Assembly: GCA_045128055.1 (NCBI GenBank)
Contig: JBGVRC010000088.1
Location: 1-12,517, forward strand
DNA from: Scatosoma sp045128055
Lineage (GTDB): Bacteria > Bacillota > Clostridia > Christensenellales > Borkfalkiaceae
DNA length: 12,517 nt
Reading direction: 5' to 3'
Part shown: in pieces, positions 7,253 to 12,517 of the stretch
Layout: each line of letters opens with the position of its first letter
Position numbering within the stretch: position 1 is the first letter of the stretch
Position numbers and translations under genes: made by a program
The notes under the pieces: model-generated
Databases searched by the model: none
Seen by the model: only the letters and a program-made list of their open reading frames with translations
Told to the model about the DNA's origin: nothing

Positions 7253-7288
7253 ACCATAATAAAACCACCATAAAATATGGTTATCCTT

Positions 7289-7294
7289 ATTGTA
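7289..7294 (-). promoter_or_regulatory. -10 box of the LemA operon promoter
   Basis: TACAAT, 5 of 6 matches to consensus, immediately followed by AAGGATA. The inverted repeat ACCATA-AAA-TATGGT (7267-7281) lies over the expected transcription start and first transcribed bases. Confidence 0.85.
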
Positions 7295-7311
7295 ACATAA
7301 TTGTCGAAAAT

Positions 7312-7317
7312 TGTCAA
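7312..7317 (-). promoter_or_regulatory. -35 box of the LemA operon promoter
   Basis: TTGACA, a perfect consensus match, 17 bases from the -10 box at 7289-7294. It overlaps the first of two GACAATT direct repeats spaced 10 bases apart, a possible regulator site. Confidence 0.85.
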
Positions 7318-7341
7318 TAGGGACAACAAATTTATCCTTAC

Positions 7342-7369
7342 AAAAAACAACCCCCGAAAACGAGGGTTG
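7342..7369 (-). terminator. rho-independent terminator after the YccF gene
   Basis: CAACCC (7348-7353) pairs with GGGTTG (7364-7369). One C-A mismatch is followed by CG/CG closing an AAAA loop. On the minus strand the stem is followed by six T (7347-7342). It lies 20 bases after the YccF stop codon and just before the LemA operon promoter. Confidence 0.88.
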
Positions 7370-7388
7370 CCATTTATTTATCTTGATA

Positions 7389-7745
7389 TTAAACCACTTC
7401 TGCGCCGAAAGGTGCAAGGGAAAGTTTCGCTTGCTTGAAGCATTGCAAACCGAAAGGAATACCGATAACCGTACAGCAGTATAAAACGCCTTCGATGATG
7501 TACATTAAGAAAAGGGAGAACCCGCCGAGAATAATCCAAAGGATGTTCATAATAACGTGTCTGCCAAAGTGCAAGTTTATCGTTTTCCCGAAGGGGAACA
7601 AGGAAAGCCCTGCCATCTTAAACGCTTGGATACCGAAGGGAATACCGATAATCGTACAGCACCAAATAATACCCAAAATCGCCCACATAATCATCGTCCA
7701 AAAACCGGTGATAAAGAACCAGAAAAAGTTACCTATACAACTCAT
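7389..7745 (-). CDS. YccF domain membrane protein (DUF307)
   Basis: A small inner-membrane protein of 118 residues with two YccF-type halves. Each has a hydrophobic stretch (about 6-33 and 65-95) followed by the motif IGIPFG, a short amphipathic segment (QAFKMAGLSLFPFGK in the first, QCFKQAKLSLAPFG in the second). This fits the internal duplication of E. coli YccF (148 residues); here the tail after the second half is missing or very short. The function of the family is unknown. The ATG at 7745 is supported by GGAGG (7754-7758) 8 bases upstream; a TTG 15 bases earlier overlaps that RBS and is rejected. The gene appears monocistronic, with a perfect-consensus promoter 33 bases before the ATG and a terminator 20 bases after the stop. 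Confidence 0.93.
   Translation of the reverse strand: MSCIGNFFWFFITGFWTMIMWAILGIIWCCTIIGIPFGIQAFKMAGLSLFPFGKTINLHFGRHVIMNILWIILGGFSLFLMYIIEGVLYCCTVIGIPFGLQCFKQAKLSLAPFGAEVV
7449..7661. repeat. near-identical 30-bp direct repeat inside the YccF gene
   Basis: Bases 7449-7478 and 7632-7661 match at 28 of 30 positions and are 183 bases (61 codons) apart in the same frame. They encode the IGIPFG-containing core of each YccF half. Confidence 0.85.
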
Positions 7746-7753
7746 AAGTGAGT

Positions 7754-7758
7754 CCTCC
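7754..7758 (-). promoter_or_regulatory. RBS that decides the YccF start
   Basis: GGAGG, 8 bases before the ATG at 7745. It would fall inside the gene if the upstream TTG at 7760 were used. Confidence 0.8.
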
Positions 7759-7777
7759 AAAAATATATTGTATCCTT

Positions 7778-7783
7778 ATTATA
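7778..7783 (-). promoter_or_regulatory. -10 box of the YccF gene promoter
   Basis: TATAAT, perfect consensus, immediately followed by AAGGATA. With TTGACA and a 17-base spacer this should be a very strong promoter unless it is repressed. Confidence 0.92.
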
Positions 7784-7785
7784 CC

Positions 7786-7795
7786 ATACGCGTAT
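7786..7795. promoter_or_regulatory. candidate operator in the YccF promoter spacer
   Basis: ATACGCGTAT is a perfect 10-bp palindrome in the middle of the 17-base spacer (7784-7800). A repressor bound here would block RNA polymerase. The regulator is unknown. Confidence 0.4.
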
Positions 7796-7800
7796 ACATT

Positions 7801-7806
7801 TGTCAA
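7801..7806 (-). promoter_or_regulatory. -35 box of the YccF gene promoter
   Basis: TTGACA, perfect consensus, 17 bases from a perfect TATAAT. It begins 5 bases past the stop codon of the bactofilin-like gene, with no terminator in between, so readthrough from upstream is also possible. Confidence 0.92.
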
Positions 7807-7811
7807 TATAT

Positions 7812-8492
7812 TTAACATTTTTTCTCTTCAACTTTTTCCACTTTACCAACCTTGGCGCGGGGCGAGATTTCCACCTTGTCGCTATATTGCACAACCCCGA
7901 TATGACACCCCGTCCCGATACATACCCTTTTCCCCGTTACGCGCGGACAGGTTACGTCGTTTACCTTAATTTCATCGCCGTCTATATACTCTTTGATTTT
8001 CGCATTCGCTTTATCCTTCCAAGCCCGGACGCACAGCAAAGCTTTGCCGATTTTTACCCCTTTGCTCGCGGAAATTTTAATAGCTTCGCCCTTTATATAC
8101 TCGGCGTTCGTCTTACCGTCAAAGCGAATATCTATTTCTTTGCCAGCAATACCGCCTTTACAGCGTATCGCGCCGCATACCTTTACCTGCTCTGCCTGCG
8201 CGCCGCCGCAACGTATCGCGCCGCTGACTTCTAATTTTTCCGCGCAAATCTCTCCGTCAACACACAAAACCCCTTTTACGCAAGCGTCTTTCGCTTGTAC
8301 GTTTTGAGAGAACGCCGCTTTGCCCGATATTTTCATCTTTTGCTCGCATACGAGTTCTTCGCCGCGAATCGACCCCGAAGCGGACAGGTTTTCACATTGT
8401 ACCAAACCGCCAAGCTTTCCATTGCCTTTTATTTTTATTTTTGCGTACGTACCTGCGGAAACACCGCCCTTTCCTGCTATTTTTACGTCCAT
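7812..8492 (-). CDS. bactofilin-like polymer-forming protein (YhbD/YhbE type)
   Basis: A protein of 226 residues built from short repeating turns typical of a right-handed beta-helix: IKIKGNGKLGGLVQCENLSA, SGSIRGEELVCE, VSGAIRCGG (89-97), VCGAIRCKG (105-113). A final block KRVCIGTGCHIGVVQYSD, then VEISPRAKVG (207-216), follows. This layout matches the polymer-forming proteins of Bacillota related to B. subtilis YhbD/YhbE and to bactofilins, thought to form cytosolic or envelope-linked scaffolds. There is no signal peptide or membrane segment. It is rich in Cys (13 residues, including the C-terminal one). The ATG at 8492 follows AGGAG by 6 bases. That RBS lies in the last codons of the rhamnosidase remnant, whose stop is 1 base before this start, so the gene was organised as its translational partner. 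It may now depend on the remnant's promoter at 9347-9375. Confidence 0.82.
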   Translation of the reverse strand: MDVKIAGKGGVSAGTYAKIKIKGNGKLGGLVQCENLSASGSIRGEELVCEQKMKISGKAAFSQNVQAKDACVKGVLCVDGEICAEKLEVSGAIRCGGAQAEQVKVCGAIRCKGGIAGKEIDIRFDGKTNAEYIKGEAIKISASKGVKIGKALLCVRAWKDKANAKIKEYIDGDEIKVNDVTCPRVTGKRVCIGTGCHIGVVQYSDKVEISPRAKVGKVEKVEEKKC

Positions 8493-8493
8493 T

Positions 8494-9313
8494 TTATTCT
8501 CCTTTTATAGATGTCACCCATAATTTCCCGCACGGTAACGTTGCCGTTATTTTTCCGTTTACGGCGGTATAGGTCGTTTTTTCCCCGTTTTCCGTTTCTA
8601 CGACAAGCGCTGTATCCGTCGCCAAACAAAAGCTGCCTTTCAGTCCCGTCGGAACAACCATTTCCGCCGAAAATCCGTCTTTGGAACGCCAAGAGATACT
8701 CGCTTCGCCAAACGCCGTTTGCACCTTTGCGGAAGCGGATTTTACTTGCTTTGTAAGCTTGGGGGCAAAGCGGATTACGCCTTGATACACGTTTGATAAA
8801 TCCAACCCTGCCACCCGCTTATACAGCCAAGCCACTACGCTGCCGAACATAGGATGGCAATGGGAAAGATGTCCGCCGCCCTTTACCACTTCGTCGCTGT
8901 TGCCGATGTGATAATCGGGCCATCGCTTTGACCAGTGCTCGGAAAGGGTCGTTTCACCCTGCAACATATGCGCATACGACGGATAATCGGTTGCCGTCAT
9001 CATTTTATAGGCGATATCTTCCATACCGTTTTGCGTTAGATATCCCAAGACGATAGGCGTAGCGACAATCCCCGTATCCAAATGGAAATTCGTTTCCTTT
9101 TCGTATTTTTGCCGTACTTTCTCTTTCAGCATATCTACGTATGCTTCGGGTGCAATCCCGTAGGCGAGCGGAAAGGATATTTTTGGCGCAAAACCGCTTT
9201 TCAAACAACAAAGTATTTTCGCAAGCGCGCGGATAAGTAATCCATTTTGCTTTTTGCAAAACGGCTTCGTCCGCAGTATACGCTACGTTTTCAAAATAAT
9301 CGTTTATACCCAT
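8494..9313 (-). pseudogene. alpha-L-rhamnosidase (GH78) remnant: internal deletion with frame change
   Basis: The first ~46 codons from the ATG at 9313 (MGINDYFENVAYTADEAVLQ, AKWITYPRACENTLLFEKRF) look like the start of a GH78 enzyme. From about 9204 a different frame encodes its C-terminal end: FPLAYGIAPEAYVDML, NFHLDTGIVATPIVLGYLT, TATDYPSYAHML, GETTLSEHW (with the likely general-base Glu), HPMFGSVVAWLYKRVAGLD, and a beta-domain ending TSIKGE. The central several hundred residues, including the general acid and most of the (alpha/alpha)6 barrel, are missing. The two parts are in different frames (109 bases between their start points). The join lies near 9185-9215. Promoter and RBS (AAAGG) remain, so a roughly 102-residue product with a nonsense tail could still be made. 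An assembly error is the alternative explanation. Intact enzymes of this family release rhamnose from plant or bacterial glycans. Confidence 0.85.
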
Positions 9314-9346
9314 ACTAAACCTTTTCGTGTGATACGTAGTGTATTT

Positions 9347-9352
9347 ATTATA
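9347..9352 (-). promoter_or_regulatory. -10 box upstream of the rhamnosidase remnant
   Basis: TATAAT, perfect consensus, with an extended-type TG upstream (TGCTATAAT). It stays intact although the gene is broken, and probably now serves the bactofilin-like gene. Confidence 0.85.
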
Positions 9353-9369
9353 GCACACCTTTTCGTCTT

Positions 9370-9375
9370 TTTCAA
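9370..9375 (-). promoter_or_regulatory. -35 box upstream of the rhamnosidase remnant
   Basis: TTGAAA, 5 of 6 matches to consensus, 17 bases from TATAAT at 9347-9352. It lies just after the terminator of the surface-protein operon. Confidence 0.8.
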
Positions 9376-9384
9376 TAAAAATAG

Positions 9385-9421
9385 AAAAAAGCTCTGAACG
9401 TTTCTTGTGTCAAAGCTTTTT
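9385..9421 (-). terminator. rho-independent terminator after the surface-protein gene
   Basis: AAAAAGCT (9386-9393) pairs with AGCTTTTT (9414-9421). One mismatch is followed by TGA/TCA closing a 12-base loop. On the minus strand a T-rich run follows (six T, then CTATTTTTA). It lies about 17 bases after the stop codon at 9438. Confidence 0.8.
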
Positions 9422-9437
9422 CCATACCCTTACAGGC

Positions 9438-10892
9438 TTAATCTTTCTTCTTTTTTAAGACTACCGCGCCAAAAAGGATCGACAAGGTTACTACCATAGC
9501 GCTATTTATCACGCCCGAGCAGCCTGATTTTTTTGTGTTTTCCAAGCTTTCTTGCTCCGCCGAGCTTGTAGTCAAGGGGGCGTCTTTCGAGCTTTCGTTT
9601 TCCGTGCTTTGGGAAGGCGTTATAGATGAACTTTCTTCGGGTTCTATAACTTCCGACGAACTGCTTTCTTCGGGTTCTGCGCTTTCCAAGCCACTTTCTT
9701 CGGGTTCTTCCACGTCGGGACAAAGCGCTTCTTCGTCGATGATAATATCCGCGGTATCCCCTTCCTTGCTTACGATAAAGGTGACAACTTTTTCCGTTAC
9801 GTTATTGCTTAAATCACAAGCCGTAAACGTAAGCGTGTGCGTGCCTTCCGTCAGCTTGCCGCGCCCGTCTAACGCGCCTTCCGACCAAACTTGCGTTACT
9901 TGTACGTTTTCCGTTTTATCGTCCGTTGCCTGCACGTTAAGAAGCGGCGTCGCGCCGATTTTTGCATAAATGGTATTTGTGGGTATTTCGATGACGGGCG
10001 GCGTAATATCGGGTTCTTCTACGATGACGGTAATCGTCTTTTGAGAAGTATTGCCAAAATAGTCGCTCGCTTGAAAAGTCAACGTATGCGTACCGATTTT
10101 TGGATTGCCTTTTCCATCAAGAGCAGTAGGGTCGCCCCAAACGTATTCGACGTCGACTTCCCCTTCCAATGCGTCGATTGCCGAAACGTCGAAGGCAAGC
10201 GTTTGACCCTGCGCAATCGTAACCACGTCTTTGCCGTTATAAATCAGTTCGGGCGGTACGTCGCCGTCGTCGACAAAGCCAACAGTGATACTGTCGATAT
10301 AAAAGATACCCACCGAGCCGTTATGACGCATAGACAGCTCAAATTTATGAAGATAACCGTCCAAAGAAAGGGTTGAAAAGCCCCTATCCCCGTTGTTTTC
10401 AAAGAAAGATCCGTTGCCGTCCTTTAAAAGGACGTCCACCCATTGATCGGTTTTGTCCGCGAACGAATACCGCATCGCCCAAGCGCCGGAAAGCCCGGGC
10501 ATAGGGATTCTTAATTCGGGATAGCCGTCGGTGGGCTTGCCATCGTCGCCGATATACACTCTAAACGTAATACTTTCCACCAAAGCAGTAGGGATTTTGC
10601 GGCTTGAAAAATCCAAGGTTACACCCCTATTGATGGCATTGGAAACAACGGACGCAACCGAGCCCGAATATCCTTGGGGAAGTCCTGCCTGCGCAGCTTC
10701 GCTTTCGCTGTACGTAATAAGCTCTTTGCAACCGTAGTGCGCGCAATTATCGGCAGTACCCGTTGCGCTGACGCTAAACGCGCAATCAAAATCGGTATTC
10801 TGCGCCTTTGCCGTAACGGCGGGAGCAGATGAGAACAGAGCAATGGCAAGAAATGCGGCGCAAATTATCGATAAAAACTTCGTTTTTCTCAT
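9438..10892 (-). CDS. secreted, C-terminally anchored surface protein with Ig/HYR-like repeats
   Basis: A protein of 484 residues. A Sec signal peptide (about 1-31: MRKTK, a hydrophobic core, then AVTAKAQ) is followed by a beta-sandwich-like domain (about 35-208) ending GIFYIDSITVGFV, as in carbohydrate-binding jelly rolls. Two Ig/HYR-like repeats span about 213-292 and 298-376, with the matching motifs GTHTLTFQASDYFGN and GTHTLTFTACDLSNN. A Ser/Glu/Pro stalk (about 390-450) carries three EPEES copies. The C-terminus has KKSGCSG (454-460), a membrane segment (about 462-479) and KKKKD. There is no LPXTG motif. The protein should be displayed at the cell surface; its ligand is unknown. The RBS AAAAGGTG overlaps the stop of the preceding phosphatase gene, which ends 4 bases before this ATG, so the two are made together. 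Confidence 0.88.
   Translation of the reverse strand: MRKTKFLSIICAAFLAIALFSSAPAVTAKAQNTDFDCAFSVSATGTADNCAHYGCKELITYSESEAAQAGLPQGYSGSVASVVSNAINRGVTLDFSSRKIPTALVESITFRVYIGDDGKPTDGYPELRIPMPGLSGAWAMRYSFADKTDQWVDVLLKDGNGSFFENNGDRGFSTLSLDGYLHKFELSMRHNGSVGIFYIDSITVGFVDDGDVPPELIYNGKDVVTIAQGQTLAFDVSAIDALEGEVDVEYVWGDPTALDGKGNPKIGTHTLTFQASDYFGNTSQKTITVIVEEPDITPPVIEIPTNTIYAKIGATPLLNVQATDDKTENVQVTQVWSEGALDGRGKLTEGTHTLTFTACDLSNNVTEKVVTFIVSKEGDTADIIIDEEALCPDVEEPEESGLESAEPEESSSSEVIEPEESSSITPSQSTENESSKDAPLTTSSAEQESLENTKKSGCSGVINSAMVVTLSILFGAVVLKKKKD
9631..9708. repeat. 15-bp repeat, three copies, in the stalk of the surface protein
   Basis: The plus-strand unit CTTTCTTCGGGTTCT occurs identically at 9631-9645, 9664-9678 and 9694-9708. 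The spacings of 33 and 30 bases keep the reading frame and encode EPEES blocks of the stalk. Slippage or recombination here would change stalk length without a frameshift. Confidence 0.9.
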
Positions 10893-10896
10893 AATA

Positions 10897-12075
10897 TTAC
10901 ACCTTTTCCAACATATTTTTCTTGATGGACTTAATCTCGTCCTGCGTCACGCCGATGGAAAGCATAAACGCTTCCGCATTCTCTTGCATAGTCTTCCCCT
11001 TTTTAAAATGGAGAATATAATTATATAAAGCGGTAAACGGCTGATTGACCATATACGCCGCGGTTTGCGTGTCGCTTTTGCCCTTTTTTGACATCATCGA
11101 CGTTTCGTAATCTCTGTAAATATCATACTCGCTTACGCCTAAAAGGGCTTGGATTAAGAAGCAAAGCGTTCCCGTTCTGTCACGGCCAAGCGAACAATGC
11201 ACGTAGATAGGGAAATTGTCGGGATTTGCAAAGGCTTTGATTTCGGTAAGCAGCGCCGCTTGATAATCCCCAATCATATCAATACCCATACCGTAATGCC
11301 CAACGTAATAAGGCCCTGTCGTTTCGATATAATTTACACTAGTGCCAAGGGGGGACGCGTGCGCGTTAGAGCTGCCGTCGCCGCGTACGTCAAGGTCGGT
11401 TTTGATACCCAAATCGTTAAGCATCACCTTTTTGCCGTCTTCGGTGATACTTTCAAGCTCACCGCCGCGATAGACGATACCCTGCTTCATTCGCATACCG
11501 TCCGCCGCCAAATAGCCGCCCCAATCGCGGGTGTTGGAAACGTTGTCGTCGATATGTACCGTTCTGGGTAAATACGCGGTAGAGAATTTGAAAATTCTCG
11601 ATTTTATCAATTTATCTTCGTACTTCGCGCTGATACGATAATAATAATCGTATCCCATAAATAAGTATTTGAAAGTAACTTCTTTGTCGAAGGTGACGTA
11701 GCTTTCGGCGTTTTCCATATCCGAGTTTGTCGCTAAATCCAAAGTATAATAAAGGGGCGTTTCTTCGCTTTCCCACGAAATCACAATGGGAGTAGGCGCA
11801 AAGCAATCTTTCCGTTCGGTATTATAGCCGTCGGTGATTGCCCGCGTATAATTCGAACACACGGTATAGATGTCGCCCGATAAAAGCGGGATTTCGATTT
11901 TGTTGGGTTCGCCGTCGATAGTCGGGGTGTATGCGTCGCCGTCTGCCTGCGCAATGACGACGGTGGGGAAAAAGGTTGCTTCTTCTCCGTCTTCACAGCC
12001 GCCCAAAGGCAATGCCGCGCCCGTCAACATAAGCGCCGATAACGCAACGGAAAGCTTTTTCGCCGTTTTCTTCAT
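10897..12075 (-). CDS. lipoprotein tyrosine phosphatase (Y_phosphatase3-like)
   Basis: An exported lipoprotein of 392 residues. The signal peptide starts MKKTAKKLSVALSALMLTG and ends in the lipobox LPLGGC, with Cys27 the expected lipid site. A fibronectin-type-III-like region (about 95-167: PIVISWESEETPLYYTLDL to SRIFKFSTA) precedes the phosphatase domain. The latter begins at about 178 (NVSNTRDWGGYLAADGMRMK, IVYRGGEL, LGIKTDLDVRGDG). The catalytic loop is HCSLGRDRTG, the CX5R signature with Cys294 nucleophile and Arg300. The domain resembles bacterial tyrosine or lipid phosphatases such as Listeria LipA, so the substrate may be phosphotyrosine or a phosphoinositide. The active site should lie outside the membrane. 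The ATG at 12075 is chosen because AAGGAG (12083-12088) is 7 bases upstream; the GTG at 12078 is less likely. It forms an operon with the surface protein. Confidence 0.92.
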   Translation of the reverse strand: MKKTAKKLSVALSALMLTGAALPLGGCEDGEEATFFPTVVIAQADGDAYTPTIDGEPNKIEIPLLSGDIYTVCSNYTRAITDGYNTERKDCFAPTPIVISWESEETPLYYTLDLATNSDMENAESYVTFDKEVTFKYLFMGYDYYYRISAKYEDKLIKSRIFKFSTAYLPRTVHIDDNVSNTRDWGGYLAADGMRMKQGIVYRGGELESITEDGKKVMLNDLGIKTDLDVRGDGSSNAHASPLGTSVNYIETTGPYYVGHYGMGIDMIGDYQAALLTEIKAFANPDNFPIYVHCSLGRDRTGTLCFLIQALLGVSEYDIYRDYETSMMSKKGKSDTQTAAYMVNQPFTALYNYILHFKKGKTMQENAEAFMLSIGVTQDEIKSIKKNMLEKV

Positions 12076-12082
12076 CACATGT

Positions 12083-12088
12083 CTCCTT
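12083..12088 (-). promoter_or_regulatory. RBS of the phosphatase gene
   Basis: AAGGAG, 7 bases before the ATG at 12075. An ATG at 12080, nearer the RBS, is followed at once by TGA and cannot be the start. Confidence 0.75.
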
Positions 12089-12134
12089 GTTATTGTAAAT
12101 TTAAAATTTATCCTTTCTATACTTGCTTTCAGTA

Positions 12135-12140
12135 ATTATA
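12135..12140 (-). promoter_or_regulatory. probable -10 box of the phosphatase/surface-protein operon
   Basis: TATAAT, perfect consensus, preceded by TG. The best -35 at a 17-base spacing is AAGACA (12158-12163), only 4 of 6, so the promoter is less certain than the others. The rest of the roughly 180-base intergenic region is AT-rich with no further clear element beyond AAGGATA at 12109-12115. Confidence 0.55.
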
Positions 12141-12222
12141 CATCTCATTTCTCGACGTGTCTTGTCTTTTTTGAAAAGAAAATTGTGTTTTTCTATACAA
12201 AAGCTATAATATATCCCTTAAC

Positions 12223-12238
12223 AAAAAGCACGCTTTTT
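12223..12238 (-). terminator. weak hairpin terminator after the phosphofructokinase gene
   Basis: AAAAAGC pairs with GCTTTTT (a 6-bp stem with a 4-base loop is more realistic). A T-run follows on either strand. It lies about 21 bases after the stop at 12260. The stem is short and AT-rich, so termination may be incomplete. Confidence 0.5.
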
Positions 12239-12259
12239 ACATTCAAAAATATTCCCGTT

Positions 12260-12517
12260 TTAATCGCCGAAGCAAACGCCCATTGCTTTCGCCATGGTTA
12301 CAAGCTCGCCGTTGGGGTCAACGTTCTTCGTCTTTTGTCCGATTACGTCTTCCAAGGAAACGTCTACGATTTCATCGCCTTGCAAAGCAACCATTCTACC
12401 AAAGCCGCCTTTCATACAAAGCTCCACAGCTGCGTAGCCGTAGCGGGAAGAAAGCACCCTATCGTGCGCCGTAGGAACGCCGCCGCGTTGAATGTGACCA
12501 AGCGTAGTCGCTCTTGC
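12260..12517 (-). CDS. pfkA: 6-phosphofructokinase, C-terminal end, cut by window edge
   Basis: The last 85 residues of a phosphofructokinase, which phosphorylates fructose 6-phosphate to the 1,6-bisphosphate in glycolysis. The frame runs unbroken to position 12517. TTLGHIQRGGVPTAHDRVLS carries the conserved sugar-phosphate-binding HIQRGG motif. It is followed by SRYGYAAVELC, GRMVALQGDEIVDVSLEDV and a C-terminus AKAMGVCFGD. The wording of the tail (MVALQG, VDP, GVCFGD) is closer to the group III mixed-substrate ATP/PPi enzymes than to the classic ATP enzyme of E. coli. The phosphoryl-donor residues lie outside the window, so that point is inference. It ends before a weak terminator, and is probably not part of the phosphatase operon. 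Confidence 0.9.
   Translation of the reverse strand, partial: ARATTLGHIQRGGVPTAHDRVLSSRYGYAAVELCMKGGFGRMVALQGDEIVDVSLEDVIGQKTKNVDPNGELVTMAKAMGVCFGD

Noticed and set aside
9005..9184. C-terminal part of the frame that starts at 9313
   Set aside because: Past the junction it is an Arg-rich out-of-frame reading of the rhamnosidase coding sequence, not real protein.
9202..9204. TTG as a true start for a short rhamnosidase-tail protein
   Set aside because: No RBS precedes it and the product would be half a catalytic domain, so it is treated as part of a pseudogene.
12076..12259. Riboswitch or small RNA in the 184-base phosphatase upstream region
   Set aside because: Only a terminator-like hairpin, a -10 box and AT-rich sequence are visible; there is no conserved aptamer core.
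1..12517. Mobile element, CRISPR array, tRNA or rRNA
   Set aside because: No transposase, integrase, regularly spaced repeats, cloverleaf or rRNA sequence was seen on either strand.

Overview
All recognisable genes in this window lie on the minus strand, so it reads right to left. The sequence suggests a low-to-mid GC Gram-positive anaerobe of the Bacillota (Clostridia-like). The grounds are strong AGGAG-type ribosome binding sites, near-consensus sigma-A promoters with 17-bp spacers, a lipobox lipoprotein, a surface protein with a C-terminal membrane anchor and positive tail, and the protein families present (YitT, ROK, LemA, bactofilin-like). The lineage is inferred; there is no rRNA or other marker gene.

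From right to left: (1) 12517-12260 is the C-terminal end of a 6-phosphofructokinase, followed by a weak hairpin terminator. (2) 12075-9438 is a two-gene exported unit: a lipoprotein with a tyrosine-phosphatase domain, then a secreted surface protein with a beta-sandwich-like N-terminus, two Ig/HYR-like repeats, a Ser/Glu/Pro stalk and a C-terminal anchor with an invariant-looking Cys. It ends at a terminator. (3) 9313-7812 holds a broken GH78 alpha-L-rhamnosidase. Its first ~46 codons are joined out of frame to its last ~235 codons, and promoter and RBS are still intact. A bactofilin-like gene follows, coupled to the remnant. (4) 7745-7389 is a YccF-family membrane protein with its own perfect-consensus promoter and a terminator. 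(5) 7241-4352 is an operon of an unrecognised two-TM 580-residue protein, a LemA protein and an ElaA-like acetyltransferase, ending in a terminator. (6) 4178 to beyond position 1 is a sugar catabolic operon: ROK kinase, GmhA/SIS-type phosphosugar isomerase, glucuronate isomerase (uxaC), a YitT membrane protein and KDPG aldolase (eda, cut by the window edge). It has a good promoter and very short gene spacings.

Functionally, uxaC and eda are the first and last enzymes of hexuronate (glucuronate/galacturonate) breakdown. The ROK kinase and SIS isomerase probably handle a second sugar or sugar phosphate in the same programme. With the rhamnosidase remnant, this points to a past or present plant- or host-glycan lifestyle. 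Four of the upstream regions carry the same AAGGATA element near the -10 box.

No tRNA, rRNA, CRISPR array, transposase or integrase was seen. No gene-free stretch exceeds about 190 bases.
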